Shown one piece after another: positions 27,201-36,009 of a stretch of DNA of 64,000 nucleotides; position 1 is the stretch's first letter; each line of letters opens with the position of its first letter. Both the position numbers and the translations under genes were made by a program. Under the pieces are notes generated by a model, which did no database searches, had not been told where the DNA came from, and was given only the letters and a program-made list of their open reading frames with translations. This DNA is from Camphora micrantha (lineage: Eukaryota > Streptophyta > Magnoliopsida > Laurales > Lauraceae): positions 67,087,401 to 67,151,400 of the forward strand of contig QPKB01000003.1 of NCBI GenBank assembly GCA_003546025.1, in the 5' to 3' direction.

Positions 27201-30200
27201 ATCAAATTACACTACAGAAAGCTTTTGGAAGTAGGTTAGACACACAAGATTAGATTTAGGATGTTAGAGACTTTACTCTTTAGGGATAGACTAAAAGTTT
27301 GGATTTTAGATTATTATCTTATAATTCTCCCTCTTCAGTAAATTGAGAAGCCTATGTGAAAAAAGCGCCAACGTAGTGATTCTTGAAATTCTTCTGTCTC
27401 AAGTTCATAGATATTTAAAGTGTGAAGTAGATTGGACGCAAGAGCTTAATTGCCCACCAATAAAATAACAGATAGAGATCACATCCAGAGACAGAGAAGA
27501 GTGATGCCTTTCTGAGCGGTTGTAGTGGTCAAATCTTTGATGGTAAGACTGGAAAATATTAGTCAGAGAGATAATAATCTGACAATGTCAGATCTACTGA
27601 ATAATAGAGTGACGAATGGTTTAGATTTCATGAGGTTGCCCAATAGCAAACCTGATTTGTCCAGTGGCAGGTTGCCAACAAACTCAGCCTATACCGAACC
27701 TTGAGATTATGGAATGGTGGAAGGAATTCTTAGAGATATGTCGACCTACTCTCTCTTACTGACTAGCGGTCTAAAGAATAAGTCCCTAGGCATTTGGTGG
27801 GTCATTGGAAAATCCAAGAATCAATTTATCTTTCAGGGTGTGCCTGTGGTGTAAACCTATCACTGTACTAATTAATGCTAAACTTATGATAGAGTGATTG
27901 ATCTCTTTGGGTTAGAAGAGAACTATGGTAAGAGGGACCTGGTAACTGGATATATGTCTTTACTCCAAAAGAGAGATTAAGTGGTGCTTGTTTAAGAACG
28001 ACTCTTTACTGTTGTTATCTGGTTGTTTGGAGTTTGAACTCTGGGTACGTCACTTCCTTACGCTTGTGCGTGCCTCCTTCCCACTTGAGTAGACTACCTT
28101 GATGTGCATGTTGGCTCTCTATTGGGTTCCAGCCTCCTTGGCTAGGGTACCTGGAAGGGAAAAAAAAAAAAAAAAAGAATTTCCCATTTATGCGGGCCTT
28201 CTTCCCACTTGTGCGGGCCTCCTTCCCACTTGAGTGGGCTACCTTCCTGATTGTATGTTGACTCTCTCTTGAGTCTTAGCCCCCTTAGCTGGGGTATCAA
28301 AAAAAAGAAAAAACAAGTGGTGCTTGTTTTCTTAGATGCTTCCTTTGGGCAACGGATGGAAAAGCCTTTTTGTTATAATTTTTTTATTTATTTTGTGGTT
28401 GAATGGGGTTACTTTGGTGCAGTAGCCTATCAAGGACGGTATGTCCCTTCTTCAAAAGTAGCCGAAGCAAGGCGATCCTCCTTGAATAACATAAGATTAG
28501 GGACCTAGGTTTTGCCAAAGCTCGGGTCTATCCCCAAAATCTCCAAAACAATCTTATCTTTTTAATAAAGATACCTAATTCGGTCAGCTCCATCTTTTAA
28601 GGGAGTATTGAAAAGTCTTTATGATCCTCTACTAATGCCTCGAGGTTTTGATAGGCTAACGAGATTAAATATGCTTTTACAGCCAACTGGTCCCAAGTTT
28701 GAATCATAAAAGGAACGACTCTATGTTGAAACAAATGTGTATATCGCCAAAAGGGCACTAACCAGGTTCTACCTGAGAGAGAATATTGAGAAATGGTTTC
28801 CACCTAAGGGGGAGTATTGAAAAATATTGATGTTGCCTTGATGCAATGCCACAAAGTTTCAGTAGGTATTGTTAGCTAAAAAAACTTAATGCTCTCATAC
28901 TCAGATTTTCTTTTGGAAAAAAAAGATCTGCAATTGCTAACAAATATTACAAACCCCTTTATCTTTGAAAATAAATGGTGTATATCTTAGTGAAGCGATC
29001 GTCATGCCTTGGTGATCACTAACTATCTTAGATCCACCACTTTGCAACCCACTGTTTTTAGTCTATCAGTGTCGGTCGTCCACTAAATCATATTTGTTGT
29101 GTATCTTAATTATAAGCTTTTGATCATGCAAGAGTTGGATTTATATGTAATTTAAGTTTTTGTTTCCTTTATTTAAGGATTAGTTTGAATTTGAATTATT
29201 ACTATGCTGTAGAAATTGAGACATTCGCTTGATTAATCCTAGCAATACATTCATTTCTTTGAAAGTTAAACTTTTTTTTTTTTTTTTGATGATGATGAAG
29301 TTAAGAACAATAATGATAATGATGACGAAAAGGATGATGATAACGACAATAAGGATGACATGATGATCACAATTAGATCATTTATTTGTGAAGCATATTA
29401 AAAAAAAAATTTTGAATGGTACCTTCTATTAATCAAAAGCTCAGCAATACAAAAGAGATATACTGGAAAGTAAAGACAAATATCATAAAGACAGGAATAC
29501 ACCATCAAAAAAGCAAGAAAAGAAAAAGAAATGGGAGGAGAAAAAAAACCTATCCAAGCCTAAAGACCTCATCACTAGATAGAAAAAGAGAGGACCAAAG
29601 GCACCACTCCCAAAAAGTTAAGAAGTCACCTCTCTCCAATTTAATTAAAATGTTTTCACTCAATGAGATAACCTTTAAAACCTCGTGCACCACATCAGTA
29701 TAACTCCTATAAAGTAGTATCTAGAAATCCAATTGAGCTGTGCATCAAATTGTTGAATTAATACATTGTTCATGCATCTGTACTAAGTTCATGGTTTATA
29801 CACCAGGCCTAACTTTGATATAGTGTCGCTGCACTGGAGAATAATAATGCAACTATTATGGAGTACCATCCTTGTTTTGAAATTCAAAAAGGTTTTATTA
29901 ACTCTTAAGTTTTCAAGAAACTCTTTGAGCCTTGTTTGAGAAATTACTTTTCCAAGACTGCCCCTGGTATTTGTTTAACTTGCCATCAAAGAACACAAAA
30001 GAATACTTACTTTCATGGTGCCACTAAAATGTTTCTACTGTTTCATGCTTAATGTGAATCAATGTACTTTCCCAGCAAGCCTTCCTCCCTATTGCCCAAT
30101 ACATATTTTATGGTGGACCCCACATCCAACTATAGTGAGATTTGACCATAGATAACAAAAGGACCTAGCCAACGGGGCTAGGTACTATATGAATCCATTT

Positions 30201-32183
30201 ACAAACTAAACTAGTGGAGTCCTTTGTTTTCATACAACTTCAACAGTTGTCATAGCTCATATCTCAAGTTATCATCTATATAACCACATCATAGATCCAA
30301 CTCAATGGGTCCCAATTGAAACAAGAAACGAAAGTGTAATGACACAATGATGGACTCCTCCTTTTGGTGGCGAGCCCACATCTAAAGTCACTCTATTACT
30401 ATATTTTATTACTTAAGGCCAAGGCCCTAATCAAATTGACATATGCTCTATTTTATTAGTTATTTATCTAATAAAGGATAATAAGGGAGTGATTATGAAT
30501 GTCGGCTAAGGAAGTCCATCATAGTATCATCAAATTTTCAAAAGGGTGTATAATAACAATATTTGAGGCCTATTTAGCTGGTTGTGCATATAAATGATAG
30601 CCTGGGATACTGGCAGTGATAATAACTCTTGTGGTCATAAGAAAACAATGGGATCATTAGTTCATTTTATAAATGGTCTTATATAATAGTGGGCCCCATT
30701 TTCTAGGTCCAATTGAAACCATGAAGTCAAATTGAAACACATTGTCTCTTTCACCATGCTGTTCTTCAAGTTGTTTAGTCATTGTAGAAGGCTAGAATAG
30801 CATACACAAGTAATTAGAAAATTAAATTTGTGCCATATGCTTGCCCTTTTGAGATACAAGTCATATGAAACTTCTCATGTGATGGCTTAGCCTTTTAAAG
30901 TTACAATGTGAAGGCTGTTATATATTATGTGTACAAGAAAACCAGCTCAAATTGCATATAGAGCAATCTGTAACCTTATTAAACTCAAAGTCCCATGGTG
31001 ATACTATCACATGTGGAACTAAATCCGTGGCTAATACTTCATTTCCCCAGTGGTGCCCATCTCGTAAGTGTGAAATTCTGAAGTATAACATCTATCCTCA
31101 AAGAGATCATAAGTTAAACTATAACATTTATGGAGCTAAATTAGTTAAAGTTTAAAGAATCATTGTAGATTACTTAATAAGTATGCTTTTATTTAATATG
31201 AAGAAGGTCCAATCACATAAAGAAAAAAAAAACTAACTAATTAATGTTTGTAATCAAATAATAATGGCTTCCTTTACCAAATATTACTAAATCTTAATGA
31301 GGCTGCTGCTTCTTAATTTTGGGTTTATTCAACTATAAGTTTTTTGCTTTTTTTTTTTTTACCAGGTTGGTCCACCGCCACTGGCCGGGAGTGATATCAT
31401 CCACCCAAAGACCGAGAGATCACCACTCAATCATGAGTGTGTTGGCCATTCAACTATCAGTTAAAAGAACTATCATGCTTAACTAAAAGAAGACCCTAAA
31501 AGTGTACAATAACCATAGTCTTAATTTCAATATAAAATCCAACTAGATTTAATAAATGCTATCCTTATTTGAAAAGTAGTGACTAAATAAAGGCCAACAA
31601 ATCTCAAACATTGGCAAATAAAGCTTTTACAAACAATTATGAGTAATAATGTACGATGAAATCAAAACATCAACACAAATTATTAAGAACATCAATCTTG
31701 TTTAGACATGCTACAAATATGCAGCCAGCATTTGAAAAAACGTTGGATATTTTGCTACTAATCAACAACAATATCTTCAAAAGAATTCAAATGCCCCCTC
31801 AAGATTCTATATTAAATGAACTGTCCTTGGCATCTTCCAGAGACAAATGAAGAGATTTCGTGGAAAAGAAGGTACACAAAGGAAAAACCGTTGGATCGCA
31901 AGCTATGTCTTACTGCAAGGGCTGGTTTGATCAGTACTCGTCAGGATCCCAAGTTTTCAACAAATGGCTAGATGTGTAGGACACGGTCATGTCTAAATTC
32001 TGCAGGAGGATCAAAGTCGTTTCATTTCTGATGACAAAGTTGCAGGCATCGGATCCGTCTCTCACCTCCTGAGTCTCCTTTTCTTGTAAGCTAAATACAA
32101 ATCGGATCTGCCAAAGTCTACTCAAGAAACATCTTTTAGCGGACGAACGAGAATACCCATGAGATTTATAGGTTCTCTTGTAC

Positions 32184-32219
<36 letters not shown>

Positions 32220-33243
32220 TAGCTCTTTCTTTTTCAATGGAAAGAAGCAGGCAAGGAGAGGCTGACAACAAGATAATTGTTAGAAGGCACAAAACCCAAA
32301 ACATAGATCCTGCCCTAAGAAACTCAGAGTGAGAGATTTCTTTCTTCAATGGATAGAAGCAAGCAAGGAGAGGCTAACAGTAAGATAATATTGAGAAGGC
32401 AGAAAACCCAAAACCTAGATCCTAAAGTTTTTTTCGACGAAAATGGAAAGAAAATGGAAACCTAAGCAAGTGAAATTTGAAAAGTTGGAAGATATTCTTG
32501 CACATTTGAAGTAACATAGATTAATATGACAGATTACTTAGAGAGAGAGAGAGAGAGAGAGAGAGAGCATGAGCCAAAATCTATTTTTGTTTTTCTTTCC
32601 ATGATTGAATACAAAGATCCTTTCAAGAAACATGAAAGAACCCAACTAATCTCATCCAGCAACACCGTAAGAGAAGGAGATAGTGAGCTTTCTTTTTAAA
32701 TGTAAAGAAGCGAGCAAGGAGAGACTTAACAGCAAGATATTTGTAAGAAGGGATAAAACCGAAAATCCTTCATCCTACGGTAAGAAACTGAGAGAAAGAG
32801 AATTGTATACAGAAAGGAAGGAAAGAGAAAAGGGTTTTTACACCAAAATGGAAACCTTATCAACTCAAATTTATAACCTTGCTCCATTCAAGAAACATAG
32901 ATTAAAAAGGACAGTTCAGTTTAAAAAAAAAAAAAAAAGAGCATATGAGCAAAAAGCACAGATTCATGCAACAAACATAAACAATTCATCTAATCTCAAT
33001 CACCAACAATAATAGATAGGAAAGAGAGAGAGGGAGATTGAGGTAAGTTTCTATATATTACCCAGCGTTCCCGAACTCGAAGACCTTTCCACGGCTGGAG
33101 AAGATGATGAGAGCAATCTCAGCATCACATAAGACAGACAGCTCGTAAGCCTTTTTCAGCAGACCGTTCCTTCGTTTGGAGAAGGTCACCTGACGGTTGA
33201 TCTTGTTCTCGATCCTCTTCAGCTCTACTCTCCCTCTTCCCAT
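12150..33243 (-). CDS. AGL6: AGL6-like MIKC-type MADS-box transcription factor (8 coding exons, 240 aa)
   Basis: Joined minus-strand exons: 33243-33062, 20017-19939, 17626-17565, 17393-17294, 16389-16348, 13691-13650, 13559-13423 and 12228-12150 (723 nt including the stop). Every intron is GT-AG and the frame is continuous. Residues 1-60 form an intact MADS domain (MGRGRVELKRIENKINRQVT, then FSKRR). Residues 61-87 are the I region, with ERYRRCCYNPHDAN. Residues 88-169 are the K domain, with WYQEVSKLKSKYESLQ and HLLGEDLGPLSVKELQRLE. The C-terminus carries AGL6 motif I (MDCEP..LQIGYH) and AGL6 motif II ending FNPGWIL. Exon sizes 182/79/62/100/42/42 are those usual for the AGL6/SEP lineage. AGL6 proteins act in the nucleus, binding CArG boxes as dimers or tetramers with other floral MADS proteins, and specify floral meristem and organ identity. 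SEPALLATA proteins are the nearest alternative; the CCYNP block and both C-terminal motifs favour AGL6. Intron 1 is about 13.0 kb. I see no damage to the coding sequence. Confidence 0.93.
12320..12782. mobile_element. Probable hAT-type MITE, GGGTNGGG-rich, in AGL6-like intron 7
   Basis: Begins CAGGGATGGTGATGGAGTGG and ends, read on the minus strand, CAAAGTCGAATGGAATGGG. The arms are rich in GGGTTTGGG and CCCGACCC. This is the composition of the hAT-type element at 47643-48086. No matching target-site duplication was found, so the ends are approximate. Confidence 0.5.
13423..13559 (-). CDS. AGL6: AGL6-like exon 7 (C-terminal domain, AGL6 motif I)
   Basis: 137 bp from acceptor GATTTCAG to donor GG|GTACAC. 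It encodes LEAGQGPFTTIQGTWDAG, then a variable stretch, then MDCEPTTLQI. An extra threonine splits the usual EPTLQIG. If the donor were not used, translation would stop three codons later (YTL then stop), which would remove AGL6 motif II. Confidence 0.92.
13650..13691 (-). CDS. AGL6: AGL6-like exon 6 (K domain end)
   Basis: 42 bp. Acceptor TTCACAG, donor AAG|GTTTTG. It encodes ECQLGEMNKQLKSK. ECQ replaces the more usual ERH/ERQ, a mild divergence. Intron 6 (13560-13649) is only 90 bp. Confidence 0.92.
14339..14375. repeat. (CAC)n/(CAT)n microsatellite
   Basis: CAT/CAC trinucleotide run with about eight CAC/ACC units flanked by CAT units, inside intron 5 of the AGL6-like gene. The plus-strand poly-proline and minus-strand poly-valine frames over it are artefacts. 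Confidence 0.9.
16348..16389 (-). CDS. AGL6: AGL6-like exon 5 (K domain)
   Basis: 42 bp. Acceptor ATTGCAG, donor AAG|GTAAGG. It encodes TQLMLEQIEELRKK, the standard 14-residue K3 exon. Confidence 0.95.
16976..17064. repeat. Small hairpin / mini-MITE in AGL6-like intron 4
   Basis: GGATTTCAATGGAAATGTACC is followed, after a 25-nt A/T loop, by GGTACATTTCCATGGAAATGG, giving a stem of about 20 bp. Outer arms (GTATGGGTTTGAATG against CCTGTGTTTAGG inverted) are weaker. It resembles a short foldback insertion rather than a microRNA precursor, but no target-site duplication was established. Confidence 0.5.
17294..17393 (-). CDS. AGL6: AGL6-like exon 4 (K domain)
   Basis: 100 bp, the canonical size. 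Acceptor ATGTCAAG, donor AAGG|GTATTT. It encodes HLLGEDLGPLSVKELQRLE and then RQLEVALSQARQRR, the K1-K2 amphipathic helix region. Intron 3 upstream is only 171 bp. Confidence 0.95.
17565..17626 (-). CDS. AGL6: AGL6-like exon 3 (K domain start)
   Basis: 62 bp, the canonical size. Acceptor CAACGCAG, donor AG|GTTATC. It encodes SWYQEVSKLKSKYESLQRSQ plus a split arginine codon. Confidence 0.94.
19939..20017 (-). CDS. AGL6: AGL6-like exon 2 (I region)
   Basis: 79 bp between acceptor TATCAG and donor CAG|GTTTGA. It completes the glycine codon and encodes VNKTLERYRRCCYNPHDAN followed by ITDGETQ. The CCYNP signature is typical of AGL6 proteins. Confidence 0.93.
21572..21952. mobile_element. Foldback MITE, family B copy 1 (about 381 bp)
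   Basis: Starts GGAGAATGTTCTCCTACAAG. Its right end, read on the minus strand, is GGGAGAATGTATGTGGGAGG. The interior shares GGCAGATAGAAAAGGT, AATCAGCCCC and CCAGATTATCCTA-like segments with the element at 43034-43371. No clear target-site duplication is left at this copy, but the sister copy has a 9-bp one. Confidence 0.65.
22640..23900 (+). pseudogene. Degraded LINE (L1-type) reverse transcriptase remnant
   Basis: In the plus strand around 22780-22960 the frames read SLGILPSAVEKHMRNFLW and then, after a stop, KKDQAGLGMSRIGLHP. This matches the end of plant L1 reverse transcriptases, where a (P)xSV...IxxxxRxFLW block is followed by xxGGLGI. It is interrupted by stops and frame changes. Sequence down to about 23900 is gene-like in composition but too degraded to assign. 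It lies inside AGL6-like intron 1, in antisense to the gene. Confidence 0.5.
24373..24544 (+). mobile_element. tRNA-derived SINE with A box, B box and 12-bp target-site duplication
   Basis: A box TAGCTCCGTTGG at 24387-24398 and B box GGTTCGAAACT at 24431-24441, with tRNA-like spacing. A short tRNA-unrelated body follows, ending GATACC plus an A-run at 24538-24545. Flanks AGATGCTTACAC (24361-24372) and AGATACTTATAC (24545-24556) match at 10 of 12 positions. It is a complete but old insertion in AGL6-like intron 1. Confidence 0.8.
24569..24810 (-). mobile_element. tRNA-derived SINE with internal minisatellite, minus orientation
   Basis: Minus-strand A box TTGCTCAATTGG (24795-24784) and B box GGTTGAACATT (24750-24740). 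These are followed by three imperfect roughly 21-40 bp units built on CCCACTTGTGTGGGCTTC, and by the tail CATTGGCTGGAATACT and an A-run (T-run at 24570-24583). It abuts the plus-strand SINE at 24373. The same tail and units are found at 4338, 28015 and 28165. Confidence 0.75.
26854..27400 (+). mobile_element. Probable TRIM (miniature LTR retrotransposon, about 545 bp)
   Basis: Two direct repeats of about 165 bp (about 26854-27019 and 27235-27397) share TTTAGG, TGTTAGAGA, TAAAAGTTTGGATTTTA, TTATTATCTTATAATTCTC and a TTCTTGGAATTCTT / TTCTTGAAATTCTT end. Directly after the first repeat lies TGGTATCTGAGACC (27021), close to the initiator-tRNA-Met primer site TGGTATCAGAGCC of plant retroelements. 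A purine-rich GGAAGTAGG precedes the second repeat. The internal part is about 215 bp with no coding capacity. Flanks GTCTT and GTCTC could be a 5-bp target-site duplication with one change. These sizes fit TRIMs. Exact termini are uncertain. Confidence 0.65.
28015..28160 (+). mobile_element. SINE copy, plus orientation, degraded head
   Basis: Begins with a B-box-like GGAGTTTGAACTCTGG, continues with CCTTCCCACTTGAGTAGAC units, and ends CCTTGGCTAGGGTACCTGG followed by an A-run at 28160-28176. Same family as the copy at 24569. Confidence 0.65.
28177..28312 (+). mobile_element. Headless SINE copy directly after the previous one
   Basis: Contains two CTTCCCACTTGTGCGGGCC-type units and a CTTGAGTGGGCTACC unit, then CCCCCTTAGCTGGGGTATC and an A-rich tail. 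It lacks any tRNA-like head. It abuts the A-run of the preceding copy, so the pair looks like a dimer or a secondary insertion into the tail. Confidence 0.6.
29285..29370. repeat. Cryptic GAT/AAT/GAC triplet tract
   Basis: About 85 bp built from imperfect GATGAT, AATGAT, AACGAC and AAGGAT triplets after a T-run. It reads as a decayed trinucleotide microsatellite inside AGL6-like intron 1. Confidence 0.7.
32186..32214. repeat. (GA)n microsatellite near AGL6-like exon 1
   Basis: Uninterrupted GA run of about 29 bp in intron 1, about 850 bp downstream of exon 1. Confidence 0.95.
32215..32800. repeat. Threefold repeated block next to (GA)n runs, AGL6-like intron 1
   Basis: A block of about 110 bp occurs three times: about 32219-32330, 32331-32425 and 32683-32795. 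Shared landmarks are CTTTCTTTTTCAATGGA, AAGAAGC, GCAAGGAGAG, AACA..AAGATA, GAAGG..AAAACC and ATCCT. The first two copies are adjacent. The third is separated by a second GA microsatellite (32541-32567). A GA-type context precedes each. This is purely sequence evidence; any regulatory role is inference. Confidence 0.7.
32541..32567. repeat. (GA)n microsatellite, AGL6-like intron 1
   Basis: 27-bp GA run between copies two and three of the local repeated block. Confidence 0.95.
33062..33243 (-). CDS. AGL6: AGL6-like exon 1 (MADS domain)
   Basis: 182 bp, from the ATG to phase 2. The start is fixed by the family-standard MGRGRVELKRIENKINRQVT. The donor is GG|GTAATA. It ends ...KVFEFGNA plus two bases of a glycine codon. 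The core DNA-binding residues RQVTFSKRRNGLLKKA are intact. Confidence 0.96.
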
Positions 33244-33247
33244 CTTC

Positions 33248-33316
33248 TTACCCTAGATCTCTCTCTCTCTCACTTCTTCTTTCTCTGCAATAACAAAGAA
33301 CAAGAGCAATAAACAT
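33248..33316 (-). CDS. Possible uORF in the AGL6-like 5' leader (22 codons)
   Basis: An ATG at 33316-33314 opens a 22-codon frame beginning MFIALVLCYC and ending TAA at 33250-33248. That stop is only four nucleotides before the MADS start codon. If it is retained in the mRNA, it would be translated just ahead of the main frame and could reduce initiation there. Against this, TTGTTATTGCAG at 33295-33285 looks like a 3' splice site, so the upstream ATG may lie in a leader intron and be removed. The frame is short and may be chance. Confidence 0.3.
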   Translation of the reverse strand: MFIALVLCYCRERRSERERDLG

Positions 33317-33317
33317 G

Positions 33318-33320
<3 letters not shown>

Positions 33321-33398
<78 letters not shown>
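33321..33398. repeat. 78-bp (AG)39 / (CT)39 run in the AGL6-like 5' region
   Basis: Perfect dinucleotide run of 39 units, CT on the coding strand, 78-155 bp upstream of the start codon. Leader or promoter CT tracts are common in plant genes, and GA repeats are the target of BPC/GAGA-binding factors (family knowledge). A run of this purity is likely to vary in length between individuals. Confidence 0.95.
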
Positions 33399-33401
<3 letters not shown>

Positions 33402-33632
33402 TATGATATTAAAGGAAGGAAGATCCAAGTATAGATCTGAAATAGGGTTCCATGTTACTAGCTCATACAAAGAGCTGAGCAGTTTCATTACCCCTTTGAG
33501 ACCTCTGATAATTCCCAGTTTCTAAGAAAAGGAAGATGGCTAGTTTTGGATGAAGAGAAGAGAAACCAAGCTCATTCTCCTGACTTACCCTAATTTGCAG
33601 TCCTGCACAACAACTCTACTCCCACTATCTAT

Positions 33633-33643
33633 CTATATATCTC
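33633..33643 (-). promoter_or_regulatory. Candidate TATA box of the AGL6-like gene
   Basis: GATATATAGAT on the minus strand, about 390 bp upstream of the start codon. This would place transcription start near 33605 and the CT run in the leader. The only support is sequence resemblance and position. Confidence 0.25.
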
Positions 33644-34189
33644 TATTTCTAATGTGTTGCAAGAAAAAGGAAATGAGATGGGATAATCATAAATCACCTT
33701 TCTTCTTATGTTTATCCCCCTTTCATTTGTGTGTTTTTTTTTTTACCTTTGTTATTGTTTTGGTCAGAGAAAGGTTGTGTGAACCCTGTTATATTGGTTT
33801 GGTTGGATGGAAGAGATGATGGCGTTATGTTTCTTTCTAATTCTCTCGTTTGTAGTAGTAAAGTAAGGGCAGAGGTGCAGTGGGGAACTATAACTACTGT
33901 GGGTGGTGGATGTGTGAGAGAGGAAAATTGTCAGACCAAGTGTCAGTAATCGTACTGTGAGTTTGCTTGTCAAAGGAAGCATCAATCAAAATCAAACCTC
34001 TCGTTTTGCATTGCTAGCTCCTTCCTGTTCCGGTGTCTGTTTTCTCTCTACCAAGTTTAAAAAAAAAGAAGAAAGTTGCTCTCTCTTGAATTATTCTTTA
34101 CCTGCTCTACCTCCTGCCATCTTTCTCCCAATTAACCAAAATGTTCACTTCGACATAATGCAATGTTTAAGGGCTGTTTGCTTGCACTC

Positions 34190-34211
34190 TATATATATAT
34201 ATATATATATT
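34190..34211. repeat. (AT)n microsatellite
   Basis: Uninterrupted TA/AT run of 22 bp upstream of the AGL6-like gene. Confidence 0.9.
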
Positions 34212-34615
34212 CACTTATGTGATATTTATGATGCTTAAATGAGATGTAAAAATGGTATTTAGATGATGTCGTTTGCAGCCTTTCATTTAGATACATTAAT
34301 GTGGTAAATGGTTAGTTGTAATATTGTCCAGACAATTTGTGGGTTCGAATTGCTTTGATCATATTCTTTTTTAATGATTCAAGCCATCCATCTTCTTTGT
34401 TGTTTTATTGAAATCTCGAGTGTTTAATTTTATTTCATAAATTTTGAGAGATTTGTGAAAATTGTTAAAAAACCTCAATCTATAAATCTAATTTTTGGTA
34501 CTTTTGTGGGCTCTTAATTCATGATTTGAAAACATTAAATATTCTCATATTAGTGATAAGGATCAAAACTTTTGGTTTCATATATTAAATTCTCATGGGT
34601 TTTGACAAGATTATA

Positions 34616-34618
<3 letters not shown>

Positions 34619-34646
<28 letters not shown>
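34619..34646. repeat. (TA)n microsatellite
   Basis: Uninterrupted TA run of about 28 bp. Confidence 0.9.
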
Positions 34647-34771
34647 AATGAATTAATGGATGTACTCTACCGAGTTTGACAAGCATGGTAATTTGTCTCA
34701 AATAGGTAATATTACACATCATCATTCTCACCGTCATCATCAAGGCTTTATCCCAACTATCTTAGGGTCAT

Positions 34772-34808
<37 letters not shown>

Positions 34809-35037
34809 TTATGATCTATTATAAGCCAAATAGTACTTCTTTAGGTCTATCCTCCTTACTAGGCTTGTAACATTTAACTATATAAAACCCAATTTCTCAT
34901 TCCAATCATAAAAGGCGAACAGCCCATAAATGAGAGTGGTAGCATGTGTCCATGACATGAGTGGGTAATTCACATGCTATGAAATCAAAATTGATCAAGA
35001 TAAGTCTCCTCGCTTATTGGCTTTATGAAAAAAGATT

Positions 35038-35999
35038 GAGCTTTTTGTATACACCCGCCTAAGGTTTGTAGGATTTACAAATTGGCCCCTGAGGTTTTAC
35101 TATTTGCAAATATGCCCCTATATTTTTATTTGAATACCTTCCGTGTCCCCAAAATCAAAGTCTTCCAGACACCATAGGTTTTTAGTGCGAAATGACACTT
35201 TTTTCCATCCCTTTAATCCTTATATGCATAATCTCAAAAGCTTGGCCTCAAATTTTTTTTAAAGCATGAAACATTAACAATTGCACTTAGTGGGAGAAAA
35301 CAACCCTACATAAATTCATTTTTTTACGAGGCTCATTTCTTTAAGTCCAAATTGATTATGACGACAATCAGCACCTGTATTTATAATCGGTTATGATTTA
35401 TCCAATCCATACATGACCCAATATTGAATTGATGAAAGTTTTAAAATAAAGGATTATGCTTCATGTGTAGGGGTGTAAAAGAAATATTGGGGGAATGGGC
35501 AAATGTAAAAAAAGAAAATTTAGAATTTGAGAGGGGGGGGGGGGTTGTGTTTGGCTCTATGTAAGAGAAATATTGGAGAAGAGGCAAATGTTAAAAATAT
35601 ATATTAATTTTTAGAATTTGAGAGGGGAGGCAGGATTTTACACTTTTCTCACATATGTCATGTGGGAGCTTTAGCCCCCAACCCTAGTACCTGGGTCCAC
35701 CCCTAGTCATGTACAAGAGAGAGTTATTGAGAGAAATCATTGGCACTTGAGAAAAAATAATTGTGTTTTTATAAATAATAATATACTCATTTTGTTTAAT
35801 GGATGTAAGGGCAGAGTTGTCATTTATGTAAAAATTCAAGACAAATGACATAATTATTGCCCATTCTTATTAGGAATATTGATTTTTGGAACATGAAAGG
35901 TATTAAAAAGCAAATGCGGGGGCCTATTTACAAATATTAAAACCTCAAGGGCCTATTTACAAATCCTACCAACCTTAGGGGGCTATATACAAAAAGTTC
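35038..35999. mobile_element. Mutator-like foldback element, 962 bp, 9-bp TSD
   Basis: Left end GAGCTTTTTGTATACACCCG and right end, read on the minus strand, GAACTTTTTGTATATAGCCC. The arms continue in parallel for about 90 bp through CCTAAGGTT, GTAGGATTT, CCTGAGGTTTT and CAAATATGCCCC. Perfect 9-bp direct repeats AAAAAGATT flank it (35029-35037 and 36000-36008). That duplication length and the long inverted repeats indicate Mutator-type mobilisation. No transposase frame is present. The interior holds a local duplication (35470-35530 against 35560-35625) with a G-run at 35537-35548. Confidence 0.88.
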
Positions 36000-36009
36000 A
36001 AAAAGATTC

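Larger units (their letters stand above)
20018..33061 (-). other. AGL6: AGL6-like intron 1 (about 13.0 kb)
   Basis: Bounded by donor GTAATA after exon 1 and acceptor TATCAG before exon 2. Large first introns are common in AGL6/SEP/AG-lineage genes, and in several of them they carry regulatory elements (family knowledge). This one contains, from low to high coordinates, a Mutator-type MITE, a LINE remnant, two abutting SINEs, a TRIM-like element, a SINE pair, a cryptic GAT tract and a GA-rich repeated block next to exon 1. No independent gene was recognised inside it. Confidence 0.85.
33644..35028. other. AGL6-like upstream region, no gene seen
   Basis: Contains three AT-dinucleotide runs (34190-34211, 34619-34646 and about 34780-34805). 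No convincing open frame; short frames here coincide with simple sequence. Confidence 0.5.

Noticed and set aside
29416..29703. Lysine/arginine-rich 95-residue frame
   Set aside because: Composition follows A-rich DNA. Its start region resembles an inverted LINE 3' end, but not strongly enough to annotate.
33270..33488. Serine/leucine repeat protein frame
   Set aside because: Translation of the CT microsatellite.
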